This document shows, piece after piece, positions 47,168 to 59,417 of a DNA stretch of 64,000 bases. Position 1 is the first letter of the stretch, and each line of letters opens with the position of its first letter. A program made the translations under genes and the position numbers. The stretch covers positions 44,826,104-44,890,103 of the forward strand of contig CM070725.1 in assembly GCA_036346275.1 (NCBI GenBank). The letters are read 5' to 3'. The stretch is from Otatea glauca (lineage: Eukaryota > Streptophyta > Magnoliopsida > Poales > Poaceae). The notes below the pieces were generated by a model that saw only the letters and a list, made by a program, of their open reading frames with translations, made no database searches and was not told the DNA's origin.

Positions 47168-49546
47168 TGTGACAACCCGTATAATTAGCCCAGGGTAGCG
47201 ACAGTAGCATTGTCATCACCTTAAGATAATTACACGAATCTCGGTACAGTCGCTAGCAAAATATCGGGAGACTCAATGCTTTATCAGCTACTATGCCGTG
47301 TTCAGAGTGTTACAGCAGAACAATAATTAGAGACTGAATAAAAATATATTCATTTCAAGCCACACAGGGCTATATGTCTATTATATAATTATACATCTAA
47401 CCCATGTACAACAAAAGATAACACAACTATCTCTATTACCCTAAATACCTCCTATGCTGATAATAAGGCCTATAAAAACTCCTAGCCCTCCTAGTAGTAG
47501 TCGGAGTAGTAGCCTACGGATGGATCCTCCTGCTGATCCTAGTATTGGCCTTAAGAGTAGGCCTCATACGCTGATCCATCTGACTCACCTTCTAGAAAAG
47601 GGGGAATTAACAAGAGTGAGTACAAAGTACTCAGCAAGCATTAGATAACAAAATGCAGTATGAGCTTTTCTCTTCAATCTAGCCAATTCCTTCCCTCAAA
47701 ATCCATTTTACAGAAATTAGGTTTTTGGTTTTCTTTAAGAGTTGGACATTTTAAATTATGAAATCATTTACTAGCACTCGTATATGAGACAGACTTAGCT
47801 TCCGTAGCCTCCAATCCAAGAGACAGGCTTGAATTCAAGATTTTGACCCTGCGCAGGTTCGTACCACTTTACCTATAATGGCCCCATCCTATGAGGCTCC
47901 AGAACATGTATCGCCAATCCAGCATTAGATCTCCAATCCTGTACTCGCAGCTACAGTTGTACACCGGCTACCTCCAGCAGTATTGTACCCCGGCTACTCC
48001 TGATGGTACACCTCTGGGCTTCAAATATACCGCTCACACCTTGGCACTGTCCATCTGGGTCATACCGGCATTTCTCAACTCGACATCCTTTATGCCTACC
48101 CATTGTGGAGATCATAATATCTTTATAGGACAACCTTTTCTGGCAGCGATTTATCACGCTATGGTTGATACTGAAATACGGCTTATGCTCGAGTGTAGAT
48201 GTATCTTATATTATAGCTTATGTAGAGGGCCCCACCGGCATGGCATACACTTGCCCCTTCTCAGGCACCCTCTACCCACCATACTTTAACTCTAATATCA
48301 TATCTACGACTCCATTCGCGGGTAATCTAATCAGCCAACAATGTCCAACCACATCACCATCACAACACCTCATCCACAAACCTTTTCCTTCCAATTCCAA
48401 TTCAAAATTTTCACTTTGTAATATAAGGGTTTTAATGCAGTGATGATATGCTTAGCTAGATAAAAGCATTGGTAAAACATTTAATAAAGATGGTCAATGA
48501 ATCTTGCCTAGTATAAAATCTGAAGGTTCGGCCTCTCCCGAAAACCGGATCTGATTGGCGGGACGGTTCAGGTCGAGCCCTGAAAGAATACACATTAACT
48601 AAGGCAATTAAGGTGAATTATTTATGTTGGCGTCCAACCAATTCTGATCTGCTGTACAAATTTTATCTAGGCACAAATTAATTAATATAAGTTCTCGAAT
48701 TTTATGCGGTCCGCAATTTGATTTCAAAAATCAACGCGGTCCACAGCACGAATTATTTTTCTATTTCCTTACCTTTTTCTCTTTTCTTTTCTCTCTTCCC
48801 ATTTTCTTCTTTTTCTTTCTTTCTTTTCTTTCTTCCCTTCTCTTTCTTTTCCTTTCCGATGCCTTATTCCTTTTTCTTGGCTCTTGGCCGATCTGGCCGA
48901 CAGCCTCTGTCTCTTCGCCCCTTATTCCTCTGTTGATTTCTCCTGGCCGACACCCATTCGTCCCCTTTGCTCCTCTCTCTCCTACTCCATCTGGTTGCTC
49001 TCCTACCCGGCTCTCCCTGCTATTCTCCTCTCCCTAACTCCCTCTTCTTGGCTTCCTTCGGCTGGAGGCTTGCTCTTGTTGTGTTCTTGGTGGGGAATGG
49101 GAAGCTAGCTATGCTGGCTGTGCTTTCTCTCGGTTTGTGTGAGCAATGGGAGCCGAATGAGCTAGATGTTTGCTGGGCATTCTGTTGGCAAGAGGCTGAC
49201 TGCCTTTATTTACTTCATTGCTACCCTTTTACCTCCCTTGCCTTTGGGCTTTTATTGCTCTCTATTTGCTCTAAGGGCCTTATGGTCATTGCTCCCTCTT
49301 TTTTTCTAACAGTACCCGCAACCGTACCAGGTAAGCTACAAAACGCTGAATGATGAACCTCGGACTAGCGAGAGGTGCTGGTCTGGCCCCGGACAGGTCA
49401 GGCACCTCGATGAGTGATACCATCACTGTGGGACTGACGACACTTCTCTAAACCTTACATTTTAATTACTTTGCCTAATTGCTTTTATTGCTTGATTTAC
49501 TGCTTTACTGATTTTAATTAAATTGATACCCCCCTGGGTTATCACA
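47168..49546 (-). mobile_element. 2.38-kb LTR-like element, same family, opposite orientation, in an APX6-like intron
   Basis: The termini are TGTGACAACCC and GGGTTATCACA; GTGGC repeats directly outside (47163-47167 and 49547-49551). Its left 500 bp are the reverse complement of 45190-45678 with many substitutions, and its pyrimidine tract (48760-49300) mirrors the GA tract of the first element. There is no coding frame. It carries a TACTCAGCAAGCATTAG block matching the inverse of the TACTCACC region of the first copy. Confidence 0.75.
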
Positions 49547-49551
49547 GTGGC

Positions 49552-50950
49552 CTTGACCTCCTGCTGCGCGACGGGGAAGCCGTGATGAGGCTACCACGCT
49601 GCAGGTGCAAGGCACATGTCCTAAATAGAGGAGATGCAAATTGGGCAATTTTCTCTATTTCTTTCTTGAGGAATACAAAAATGACAGCCATATAAATAAG
49701 CATGGGACTCCTAATAAGATGGAAACTAACCATCCAATATGCATCTAATCAATTACGAGATATGCATGCCATAATTACCAAATCCTGGGATATGCTAGCT
49801 AATGCAATTTCCCCGCCTAGCCACACCTGCTACATCGGTCGTAGCTCCCCCTGCTCTCCTCCTTCTCCCATGGCTACACTGGCTTGTCTTTCTAGGGTTT
49901 CCCTGTTGCCCTTTTTATTTCTGGATGATTTAGCTTTACCCCTTTTTACTGATTATGGTTTTGCACAGTTGAGGGTCTATGATGATCTATGGGATGCTCT
50001 AGGTTTTGGAAGTGAGGTGACGACACTGACTTTACCCACACGTCGGGGGAGTGTGAGGTGAAGCCAGGACGCTCCTCGTAGCCCCTAGGGCTGCCTCTCC
50101 TACTGAGACCACTAGAGTTTTGCCTGATCTACTGATTACTTACCCCATTTGCTAGCTACTTACCGATTTACCATCTATGCATACTACATTTTGTATTGCT
50201 ACTGCTATTGGGAAGTTCACCTGAGTGCTAGTTCGGTTGGTGTGGCTAAGTGGTGGTGCTAGTGTGGATGAGGCTGTTGCTCTTGGCCTTCTTCTTCTGG
50301 CTTGGCCGGCTTCTGGACCTCCTCCTCCTTGCTCCTTCTGGGCTTTCTCTTGGCCTTCTCCTCCTCTTGGCTTCCTTCTTGCTTCGGCTGCTCTCTGATT
50401 CTTGGGTGGAATGGGGAAAGTGGCTGGTTGGCTGTGCTCTTGCTGTCGGGTGGAATGGGGAAAGTGGCTGGTTGGCTGTGCTCTTGCTGTCTCTCGGTTT
50501 GTGTGTGATGAAAGGGGGCTAAATGTGGCTGTGCCTAAGGCTGCCTCTCGGCTAGCTCTCTACTGGCTACATTCACTTTGTTACTGTTGTCATTTTTACC
50601 CTTTTACCCTTGGGCTTCTTACTGGCTGCTAAGGGCATATGGGTCATTACTCCAATTTTTACTAAAGGTACCCGCAACCTTACCAGGTTTGTTACTAATT
50701 TGCCAAATGATGAACCTGGGTCTAGCGAGAGGTGCCAATCTGGCCCCCGGACGGATCAAGTATATCGATGAGCGATATCCTCACCTGTGGGTCTGGCGGC
50801 AATTCTCGAATCCTTACTTTTTATTAATCTTGCCTTACTGTTTTACTGATACATGAGGTTGGTTATTAATTAGAATTGTTGATTACTGCTTGATTAGTTG
50901 TTTTAATGATTTTTATTAACTTAAATAACCCCTCGGGTTAATTCAGTCAT
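49552..50950 (-). repeat. Third, partial member of the same LTR-like family
   Basis: 50280-50950 is a direct repeat of 48860-49546. Shared parts include GTACCCGCAACC, ATGATGAACCT, GCGAGAGGTGC, TCTGGCCCC and an end near CCCCTCGGGTTAATTCAG. The left boundary of the partial copy was not found. A 44-bp unit is duplicated in tandem at 50404-50491. Confidence 0.55.
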
Positions 50951-51454
50951 CTCCTTCCATACGGTCAACCTGATCTGCATGGGGGCTAGTTGCGCCCGTT
51001 GGCTTATGTCTCCTCGCATATGTTACGCCCCACATGACAATGGTGCCATATCCTTATTGAAGAACACCTTAATTGACATATCTGTTTAATTGCTTTAAAA
51101 CTGAACAGATTTTAGGAAAAGCAAAAGAAGGAATTAACCATGTTCATTACGGTATGTGCTTTACACATGTATTTCCTGTATTGAACTTCAATTCTGATGT
51201 ATCCTCAAGCCAAATCTACTATTGTCTCAGTAATAGTGTCATGGGCGGACTTGATTGCCGTGGCTGGTGTCGAGGCAGTTGCATTCTGTGGAGAGCCTAA
51301 AATTCCAGTAAGACTAGGCCGATTATATTCCAGGTGCAACATCGCAGTGGTTTGTTCATTTTACAAATATTTTTTAAACCGAATTAATCGAATGCCCACC
51401 TATATTCTCAAGAGATCAGGGAAGTCGCCGCTTTTCTAGTTTACTATCAAATTT

Positions 51455-51620
51455 TTTTTTTTGCAAATTTGGCCTCCTTTCGAACGTAATTGTAAAAATA
51501 ACCCTATCCTCGATCGTATGAGCATGACAGACGATACGTGTCGTGTGCTGGTGCTTCTGTGGTCAATGATGGAACTATTTTTGTAATTACGTTCAGAAGG
51601 GAACCAAATTTAAAAAATAT
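51455..51620. mobile_element. Small inverted-repeat MITE
   Basis: The left arm has GCAAATTTGG and CGAACGTAATT, and the right arm has AATTACGTTC and CCAAATTTAAA in inverse order. About 165 bp, non-coding, just after the last APX6-like exon. Confidence 0.5.
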
Positions 51621-52515
51621 ATTTTTTAAGGGATTAGAAAAATAATGATTTCAAGATTACGAGCACGAGATCCGCTAGACCACCGCCGCCACCAACTAGG
51701 AGCAGGAAACCGGTTGATCGGGAGTAGACGGCCTTCACCAGGTTCTTTGCCTCCTTGCTAGTTCAGCCATGGCCGATCCAAAATTTTCAACCTGTTTGTG
51801 AGCGAGGGTGTGTGTGTTTGGTCTGGCTAGAGTACTAGTCCCAACAAATGGAGGGGTAAAACTGACTTTTCACTTTTGATTTCGGGACAAGAAAAAATCG
51901 AAAATACCAGAACTCAGCCATAATGGCAAAATGCCGCTATCTGTGGCTTAGGAGCAGCAAATAATAAGGACAAAATTTTAAAGTGGCAAATCCTAAAACA
52001 GGGGCCTTTAGTAATGGCAAATCATCAGTTTTCCCGGACGTTATTTATTATTAGAGAGGATCAAAGAAATTTTGAAGGTGGTAAGGCATAGAGTCCATGT
52101 TGGACCATGTGACCAGTGTTTAAATGAGACGCTATTTATTATATATAGTATCTAAGGAATTTTGAAGGTTGTTCGGAAGAGAACCTAAGTCAGACCATAT
52201 GACCGGTGTTTAAATTATTGGACTAATTCTTTATACGCCACTGGAATTTAGGGAAATTTAATGTGTCACTGATATATGGAATCAGAATCCACGTCAATGA
52301 AACAATGAGTGGCATATAAAAGAAAAAACTCATTATACGGACGGAGTCACCATGATTCAGCTCCTCGGATGTAGCCATTGCCAACCATCGTAAATAAATC
52401 CTTGGGTCTCTTTTGTGTTTTTTTTTGTGTGCCACGCATTGAAGTTGCGGGTGAATCGGTAAATCCTTAAATTCCTTGTATTATAGAAAAAAACAAATTT
52501 TGAAGGAAGGATAGG
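51621..52515. other. Intergenic, with a tandem duplication
   Basis: No gene is recognised. An approximately 93-bp unit (GCTATTTATTATATATAGTA-like start, then GAATTTTGAAGG, GACCATRTGACC, GTGTTTAAAT) is repeated at about 52030-52120 and 52128-52217. Confidence 0.45.
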
Positions 52516-53167
52516 TGTTGGCGCCAAAAACTTGATGTAGGGTTTCTGACAGCAGCACACCGGACGAACACCGGGTTCAGAGCGTGCCAGTCGATTTGAC
52601 CTGTAACCGACAAGGTAAAGAATATAAAATTCACGCAAAGCCGATCGTAAAGACCAATCGGCTTATACTCAATCAGCTTGAAGCCGATTAAGATCAAGGT
52701 AGTAAGATAAGTCTAACTAGTCGATTAAGGCTAATTAGATGATAAAGGCAGATCGATTCTGAAGAAGGCGATGCGCAACAAAATCAGAATAAATCGAACC
52801 TGGGGTGTAATTGACGAAGATCAACAATCGGCGATGCGCAGCTTTATTGATCAAGATCGAATTACAAAGACTAAAAAATTACAAGAACTACTCCTAGTCG
52901 ACGGAAAAGTAGATGAAAAGTAGAAGCGAATTGGTTGGTTGGCTCTGGGCAGCTTTTCTTATCACCTCTAGACCTCTTTTATACCCGTTGGCCGATAGAG
53001 TCCTAGTACAACACGTTAGGAGTAGAATCTGTATCGGCCTCTATTTGGATGGTGCTTCCCTTAACAACCTGTTCCGTTTCCAAATATCTTCAATCTGTAT
53101 CCTGGTCGTATCTTGTTGCTCTTGGACTGCCGATTCTGATTCTATCTGCTAAATTTTGGTGCAAACA
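52516..53167 (-). mobile_element. Solo LTR (652 bp) with 5-bp duplication
   Basis: Plus-strand ends are TGTTGGCGCCAAAAACTTGA and TTGGTGCAAACA. ATAGG lies directly outside both (52511-52515 and 53168-53172). On the minus strand it reads TGTTTGCACCAAAATTT to TTTTTGGCGCCAACA, termini common among grass gypsy LTRs. No interior or partner LTR is present. Confidence 0.85.
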
Positions 53168-53323
53168 ATAGGATTCATATTATACCATTTGCAACGAAGG
53201 AAAGAAGAACTCCGTCCAATCCTTTGTAAAGTTTTGCTTGCTTACATGAACAACTTGCAAGGAAAGTAACAAGAAAAGAAAAGATCGAACCAAGAGGGAA
53301 AAATCATGGCGCGAAGACAAGTC

Positions 53324-53540
53324 ACCGCGTCACTTGTCTCGGGCATGATAATTTTATAGAGATTATGTAGAAACAAACCGTATTATCTGGAACTTTTATA
53401 TAGAATAAAAATTATATTATTGTGATATTAGGTACGTGGACACTAACCTAAATTCTGGGTCCAATATAAATCACCGCGTCACTTGTCTTGAGCATGTGAA
53501 TTTTATAGAAATTATGTAGAAACAAAACATATTATGTGGA
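53324..53540. repeat. Direct repeat of about 70 bp, two copies
   Basis: TCACCGCGTCACTTGTCT, then GCATG and AATTTTATAGA, then ATTATGTAGAAACAAA occur at 53324-53393 and 53471-53540. Non-coding. Confidence 0.55.
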
Positions 53541-55052
53541 CCCGTGGTCAAGACACCTCAAGGCATAATTCATATGGGACATAAATGGGTGTTCATAAGA
53601 AAGCATAATGAACGCAATGAAGTGGTGAGGCACAAAGCGAGATTAAAAGCACAAGAAGTCATGCATAGATCCGATATCGATTATGATGAAACATATTCTC
53701 CTGTAATTGATGGCATTACATTCCGTTATTTCATATCAATGGCAGCATGCATGGATCTAAGTATGAAACGCTGAGATGTTATGACTACATAATTATATGT
53801 GTCACTTGATTATGAAATCTTTATGAAGATTCCAGAGGGACTGTAAGGTCCCACGTATGATCGAATGATAATTGTAAGATGTATAGTATGCAATTGCAAA
53901 GTTCACTATATGGATTGAAACAGTCGGGTCGTTTATTGTACAACCAACTGAGCGAATTCCTTCTTCAGAAGGGATACGTGAATGATGAAGTATGCCTGTG
54001 TGTTCATCAAGGAACCCATGCATGGATTTTGTAACAGATATGTATATGTTGATGAGTTGAACATCATCGGAACCACGGGTGCCATACTGGAAGTGAGCTC
54101 ATCCTTGAAGACAAAATTCGAGATGAAAGATTTGGGTGAGACCAAAATTGTCTCAGCTTGCAGATTGAATATTTGCCTAGTGACATATTGCTGCCCCAGA
54201 CCACCTACACCAAGAAAGTTCTGAAGAGATTTTATTTTCATAAATCTTATCCACTTGCTATTCCAATGATCATTAGATCGCTTGAAGTGGAGAAATATCC
54301 ATGTGGACCTAAGAGTAAGAATAAAGAAGTACTAAGCTAGAGATCCCATAATTAAGTGTAATTGGAGCATTTTTATATTTTGCAAATTTTACCAGACTTG
54401 ATATTGTATTTGTAATAATTTTTTTGGCAAGATATACTTCCCAACCTACTAAGAGTCATTGGAATGCTATTAAAGGCATTCTCATGTACCTACAGAGTAC
54501 TAGTGATCTCGAACTCTTTTATCCTAAGAGTCAAGATACAAAAAATCATTGGATACTCAGACACCGGCAATCTTTCTGATCCCCATCACGCCAATTCACA
54601 TACATGATATGTCTTTCTAAGCGGAAATACAGCCATCTCCTGGAAGTCTGTTAAGCTGACGATAGTTGCTATGTCAACTAATCACACAGAAATAATATCA
54701 CTATATGAGGCTACTCATGAGTTCATATGAATTAGAAGATTGATACATCATATTCGAGAGTCATGTGGTGTAAAGGTGGATAAAGCTTTCACAATCCTCA
54801 ATGAGGATAATGATGCTTGGATTGCACACATGGAGAATAGCTATGTCAAGACTTCAATGACAAAGCATATACTCCCAAAGTATTTCTATTCATATGAGTA
54901 ACAAGAGAACGGGAATGTAGAAATACAGAAAATCCAAACTGGTGAAAATCCTACGGATTTATTCACTAAAGCATTGATAGCTTCAATCTTTGTGAAGCAT
55001 GTTTTTGGCATTGGCATGAGAATGCTCAAAGAGTTGTCTTCAGAGGGAGATT
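53541..55052 (+). mobile_element. Ty1/copia pol remnant (RT and RNase H)
   Basis: The plus strand encodes RT and RNase H pieces in order: HKWVFIRKHNERNEVVRHKA, DIDYDETYSPV, SSLYGLKQSGRLLYNQL, FEMKDLGETKIV, then RNase H-like SHWNAIKGILMYL, and a NPTDLFTKAL-type end before the purine tract CAGAGGGAGATTAA at about 55040-55053. Stops and frameshifts are frequent; gag and integrase are absent. Confidence 0.8.
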
Positions 55053-55565
55053 AATATTCATACAAATGTTCATCTTTCAAGATGGAGCGTTACACTCCTT
55101 TTCTCTTAATTAAGCTTTGTCCCACTAGGTTTTCTTAATTGAAGGTTTTTAACGAGACGACATGTGCAATAGCAAGAACGTGAGCTATACACTCTTTTCT
55201 CCTAACCGATTTTTTTCACAGCGAGTTTTTCTAGAGGAATATCTAATGAGGCATGAGCAAGACATGACATTGGTCAGGTATACAAGGGATGTGTGCTAGT
55301 CCTTTACTTGAGATACAAGAAAGGCACCTCTTCTAAAACTATATAAAGGGTGGAAGGGTCTGCATATTGTGCACACATACATTGTCTACGAGTACAAGCA
55401 ATAAAGTTGAGAAGCCGTCGAGATTACATCTTATATGTATTTTTACTTTGGGTGTGCTTCTTCGTTGGCAGCACGACCAATACGTGTTCCAAATGAGCCT
55501 TGTTTCTCATGGACTACATTAAGTACTGAGGGAGCACTGCTTCACGTTTGTGCATCACCTCTGAG
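55053..55565 (+). repeat. Probable 3' LTR of the copia remnant
   Basis: It follows the polypurine tract, has a TATATAAAGGG promoter-like motif at about 55339, and is non-coding. The hAT-like element at 55566 interrupts it, so the LTR probably continues after 57075. Confidence 0.5.
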
Positions 55566-57067
55566 CAAGGTTGCAAATTTCGTTTTCGGATTACATCTCT
55601 AGGGCAGTCAAAATTCGGCCGAAATTAAAAAACTAAATTTTAAATACGATATTTTTTAGGCTGGCAAAACTAAAATTTTGGCCGAAATCAACAAAATTTT
55701 GGCCGAAATGACCGAAATTTTGTCCCTTTTCAATTCCCTGTGAAATTGTCTCATGAAGCTAGAAAAAATTGAAAAAAATATATGAAAAAATCATGCAAGC
55801 ATTTACCTATATTTTCTATCTGTTTGAATGCAAAATACTAAGTATTTGTATATAAAACTAAGGATCTATCTAAAAATATAGAAACTTCACATGATTTTTG
55901 CAAGAAATAGTGCATTTGCTTGAAAATTTTCTAACAAGATGCTTCGCTCGCCGGTTCCAAATTGAGCTAAAGGCTAAGGAACTTTCAGTGAGCATAGAAA
56001 CACTCCTGGCTCCCTCTCACTTGGTCTAACTAACTAGTAGCAATGTCGCCACCTATTACTTGCTTGTAGTGGGTAGCATGTAGTGGAGAACTAGAGACCG
56101 CATAACCAATTCACTTCCTAATGTATAAAGGACTCTACGTAGAAATAGAGCCAACACAGAGTAAAAAATAAATTCGCATCAAACTACTATTGCAAATTTG
56201 CAAGTATGGCGCAATCATACCCTTCCACATGTCCATTATAGCATGTGTATCACAATTGGCACAAAGGGCACAATGACTTTGTCAATTTCTCTGCTTCCTC
56301 TGGCTGAATACTGAAGAGTCATTAAATTTCACCTACATGGCACATTGTGATACCCTTTTTGCAAATTGAGCTATAGCATCAGGCACATGTGGTTGTGGAA
56401 CACCGACGATGTCAAAATATGCATGTGCATTTCTTGAAGCTTATATAGGTGCTGTGAACTTAAATTAAGTTCATATTTGGATTTTCCTTATTCATAGACT
56501 TATCCTTCATGTTTAAGTATTGTTGCTAGATGTGCCGGCTGCTGTTATACCCTCTCCAACTCAGGGCCTGTTTGGTACAGCTCCAGATTCTGGCTCCACG
56601 TCAGATCTGAATTTTGTAGGCTAAAATAAATAGAATTAAGTTTATATTTTTAGTCTAAAATCAAATAATATGACCTACCTAAACACTCTTAATATATCCA
56701 CAGATCCAGCTTCACGGATCTGTGGAGCTACAAATACCCAGCTCCACCAGATCCATGAATCTGGTGGAGCTGGAGCCGTACCAAACAGGGCCTCAAATCA
56801 AGATCTTTTGCATAATTTGTATATGTATGTTTTTTTTTTGCAAAATTTTCACATGTATTCCTCAGAAAAGGTGTTACAATTCGTCAAAAAAATGGTGTGA
56901 AATCTGGTCCTAAAAACATGAAAACCGATCGAATTTGTTATCATCTCGGTCCAACAAGCGTCAATTTCGACGAAATTGACCAAAATCTCACCGAAATTTC
57001 TCAAATCACTGTAGTAATTTGAAAATTTTCAGTTTTTTCTGAAATCTCGACGACATTTGTAACCTTG
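55566..57067. mobile_element. hAT-like element, 1.5 kb, with perfect 8-bp duplication
   Basis: The termini are CAAGGTTGCAAATTTCG and the inverse of CGACATTTGTAACCTTG. CCTCTGAG is present identically on both sides (55558-55565 and 57068-57075). The subterminal regions are rich in CCGAAATTTTG / AAATTTCGG motifs. No transposase frame is seen, so it is non-autonomous. A Tourist-like MITE is nested inside. Confidence 0.85.
56564..56792. mobile_element. Tourist-like MITE nested in the hAT element
   Basis: This 229-bp element has ends GGGCCTGTTTGGTACAGCTCC and their inverse, ending GTACCAAACAGGGCC, flanked by TCA on both sides (a variant of the usual TWA). An internal hairpin pairs CTCCACCAGATCCATGAATC with itself in part. 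Confidence 0.75.
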
Positions 57068-57075
57068 CCTCTGAG

Positions 57076-57710
57076 TGATACAAGCTCTATCACCGATTCT
57101 TCATTTACAGTAGTTGCCATCGGTTAGCAGTTGCACGAGTGACTTCGCAGGTAATTAGATTTTAAAAAAATCGTCACTTTAGATTCTACCAATTTGAATT
57201 CATCTGGAACTGTGAATTGACAATTTCTCACTAGGAGTTTATGATGGAAACACAATTCTCATTACATACATGTAGCCCATAGATTGGAGTATCCGACGGT
57301 ACAAATGCAACCCTTTTTGCACATCCGTTCAACTACTAAAGTGAATAACCATGCCATTCTTAAACAGGACAATGTTGCTATCAAGTCGACAAGTAAAAAT
57401 GGTTAGAGATCTGTTTAAAACGCAAGAATTTCATAATAAACAGTTTAGTTTCCGCAGATATCTAGAAAAAATTTCGCGTTCAGTGACATGAGCCCATACA
57501 AGAGAGGACAGCAAAGCATGCCAGGAACCTCACATTGATGTCCATGTACAAAACGGCTCATCGTTAGAGAAAGGAGATGTGGGCGAACAAGATAAGCTCA
57601 GTAGCTGGCTTCTTCGCCTCTCCTTTCTCTGTCATCCCCTGAGCTCTTGTCACTCCATGTCCATGTACAGCTAAAGCTGCAGCAGCCAAGAAGCAGACGA
57701 AGACGATGGA
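57076..57710. other. Upstream region of the DUF1997 gene
   Basis: No coding exon. The right half, rich in short CT and AG tracts from 57540, may be the promoter and 5' leader. Confidence 0.35.
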
Positions 57711-59416
57711 ATGAGGCCTACAGCAGCAACAAAGCCTTCCTTCTTTCTTGCCAAGCACCAACCAATCCCCACATCATCAAGGGCAGCAGCAGGAGTAGTA
57801 GCAGCCGATCCATGCAAGAAAGTCAAGAAGTGTACTGGCCGGTCATGGCGAACTGCAGTGGCAGGTAGCAGTGCCGACGCTGACGACGACGACGGCTATG
57901 AGGACGGCCAGTCTGTACCAACAAGGACACGAGCAAGAAGGCGGGCCCGGCTATCGGCGAGGCGGCGGGAGAGCATCAGGCTTCTGGACGTGCTGGACGG
58001 CGCCGGTGGCGCGGAAGCCGGCGGCATCGGCGAGTTCCTGCGGCACCCCGCCGGCGTGGAGTCCCTCCTCAACACCAGGGCGCTGCAGAGCTTCGCGCCG
58101 GTGGAGTCGGAGCCCAACACGTTCAGGTGCACGCTGCACCGCATCGGGTTCCTGGGATTCCAGATCGCCCCGGTTCTTGACCTCCGCGTCACCCCGACCT
58201 GCACCGACTGCACCGTCGAGATGCTCTCCTGCAGGGTAAGTATGATGCTTTGATGGCTAGTAATTTTCCCTTGTGATGCAAAATGATGATCGCTGATTTG
58301 TGTTTTGTTTAATTGCGGTGCCAGTTTGAGGGTTCAGGCTCAATTGAACAGCAGAATGAGCTCTTTTCAGGTACAGTTCAGGTCCTGCATAATCTCTTTC
58401 TGTGTTAAGAGTTTATAGTTTCGCAAGCACTTGCTCTCTGTTTGGTGCAATAGTGTCAACAACTTTAGCTATGCTGTACTCACTGTCTCACACATTTGTA
58501 AGGTTCTTTACAATTTTCAGACATTTGATTCGTCATCAGTTAGTTGTTCTGCGACATCCTCGAGTTGTGCTTGTACACCATTACCCTCAGTCTGAACATC
58601 TGTTTTGCAAATAAGTTGCGTCTGAGATAAAGTGTTGGATGTTGGCAGCGTTTATGAGGAACCATATAACATGGGGAGACAATGGTGAGGAGCCATGCTT
58701 GGACATTGATGTCAATTTGGAGGTTACTCTCGAGGTATGCATTGAATTCAGTGGAGTACTACACATCTGCACCCAAATGAACGTACAATTTTCACTGGTT
58801 TTGTATTGTAAAATTTCCCTTCTGAAGCATGGCACTAAGAGATGTTTAGTTGAAAATTATCCTCCCAGAGACGACATGATTTCGTTCCAACAAACCATGA
58901 ATTTCCACATATTTTGATTGCAGGTGTACACAAAGCCATTCAGCTTGCTTCCATTGTCAGCAGTGGAGAAACCCGGGAACCTGTAAGGCTCTACATCCTT
59001 GAAGTTTATGAACTATTAGTGAAGACAAAACTTTCAAATAGAATGCACGTTCTCACCCAATGCTTACGAAAACTAGTTTTTAAAAAGATCGGTAATCCCC
59101 TCGAGATGCTTATGCGGATAGCATATACCTCTTTTTTTTTTAAAAAAAAAGACTTAGATAGCATATACCTCAGTTTATGCCATTTCTATATTTTGAGACT
59201 GAATCTATGTTCAGTTTTATTAGTATCACTTTGATTTAACCCGGGCACTGGATGTTTGGCAGGCTGATGCAAAGCCTATTGGACAGGCTTGTTCCCATGC
59301 TGGGCGAGCAGCTGCTCCGAGACTACCATGTCTGGGTTCAACAAGACAGCAACAGCCTGAAGCTTTCTCATGAGAGTTTTGAGACTGACACTACCATCCC
59401 AGGATCTAAGTCCTGA
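57711..59416 (+). CDS. DUF1997 family protein, probably plastid-targeted
   Basis: Five exons (57711-58235, 58325-58370, 58649-58734, 58924-58982, 59263-59416) join in phase to 289 residues, all with GT-AG introns. The N-terminal 80 residues are Ala/Ser/Arg-rich with few acids before an Asp run, resembling a chloroplast transit peptide. The conserved domain has FLRHPAGVESLLNTRALQSF, LDLRVTPTCTDCTVEMLSC, HITWGDNGEEPCLDIDVNL, YTKPFSLLPLSAVEKPGNL and LLDRLVPMLGEQLLRDYHVW, matching plant DUF1997 proteins. These are found in plastid-bearing organisms and cyanobacteria; the molecular role is not established. The ATG at 57711 gives the longest frame without a competing in-frame start. A foldback MITE begins two bases after the stop. 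Confidence 0.88.
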
Positions 59417-59417
59417 G

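Larger units (their letters stand above)
43268..51333 (+). pseudogene. APX6-like class I heme peroxidase gene, truncated and twice invaded
   Basis: Coding exons can be assembled in phase: exon 1 as 43268-43322 plus 45684-45702 (split by an inserted element), then 46664-46791, 46984-47045, 51110-51152 and 51237-51333. The exons give about 134 codons without a stop. Recognisable parts are SKVKAAGMLCLVFHDAGTFD with the distal catalytic His, MNSSIIYEVDGPEN, ILGKAKEGINHV and VSWADLIAVAG followed by PVRLGRL. These match the plant APX6-type ascorbate-peroxidase-related proteins that remove H2O2. The exons for the proximal heme-ligand His (SGAHTIG) and the C-terminus are absent downstream of 51333, so no active enzyme can be made. 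The N-terminus (MELTNISHLASSPCCFSS) may be a plastid transit peptide. A third repeat block fills the third intron. Confidence 0.8.

Noticed and set aside
48718..49353. Hydrophobic open frames resembling membrane proteins
   Set aside because: They are translations of the CT-rich tract in the LTR-like element; hydrophobicity is a product of base composition.
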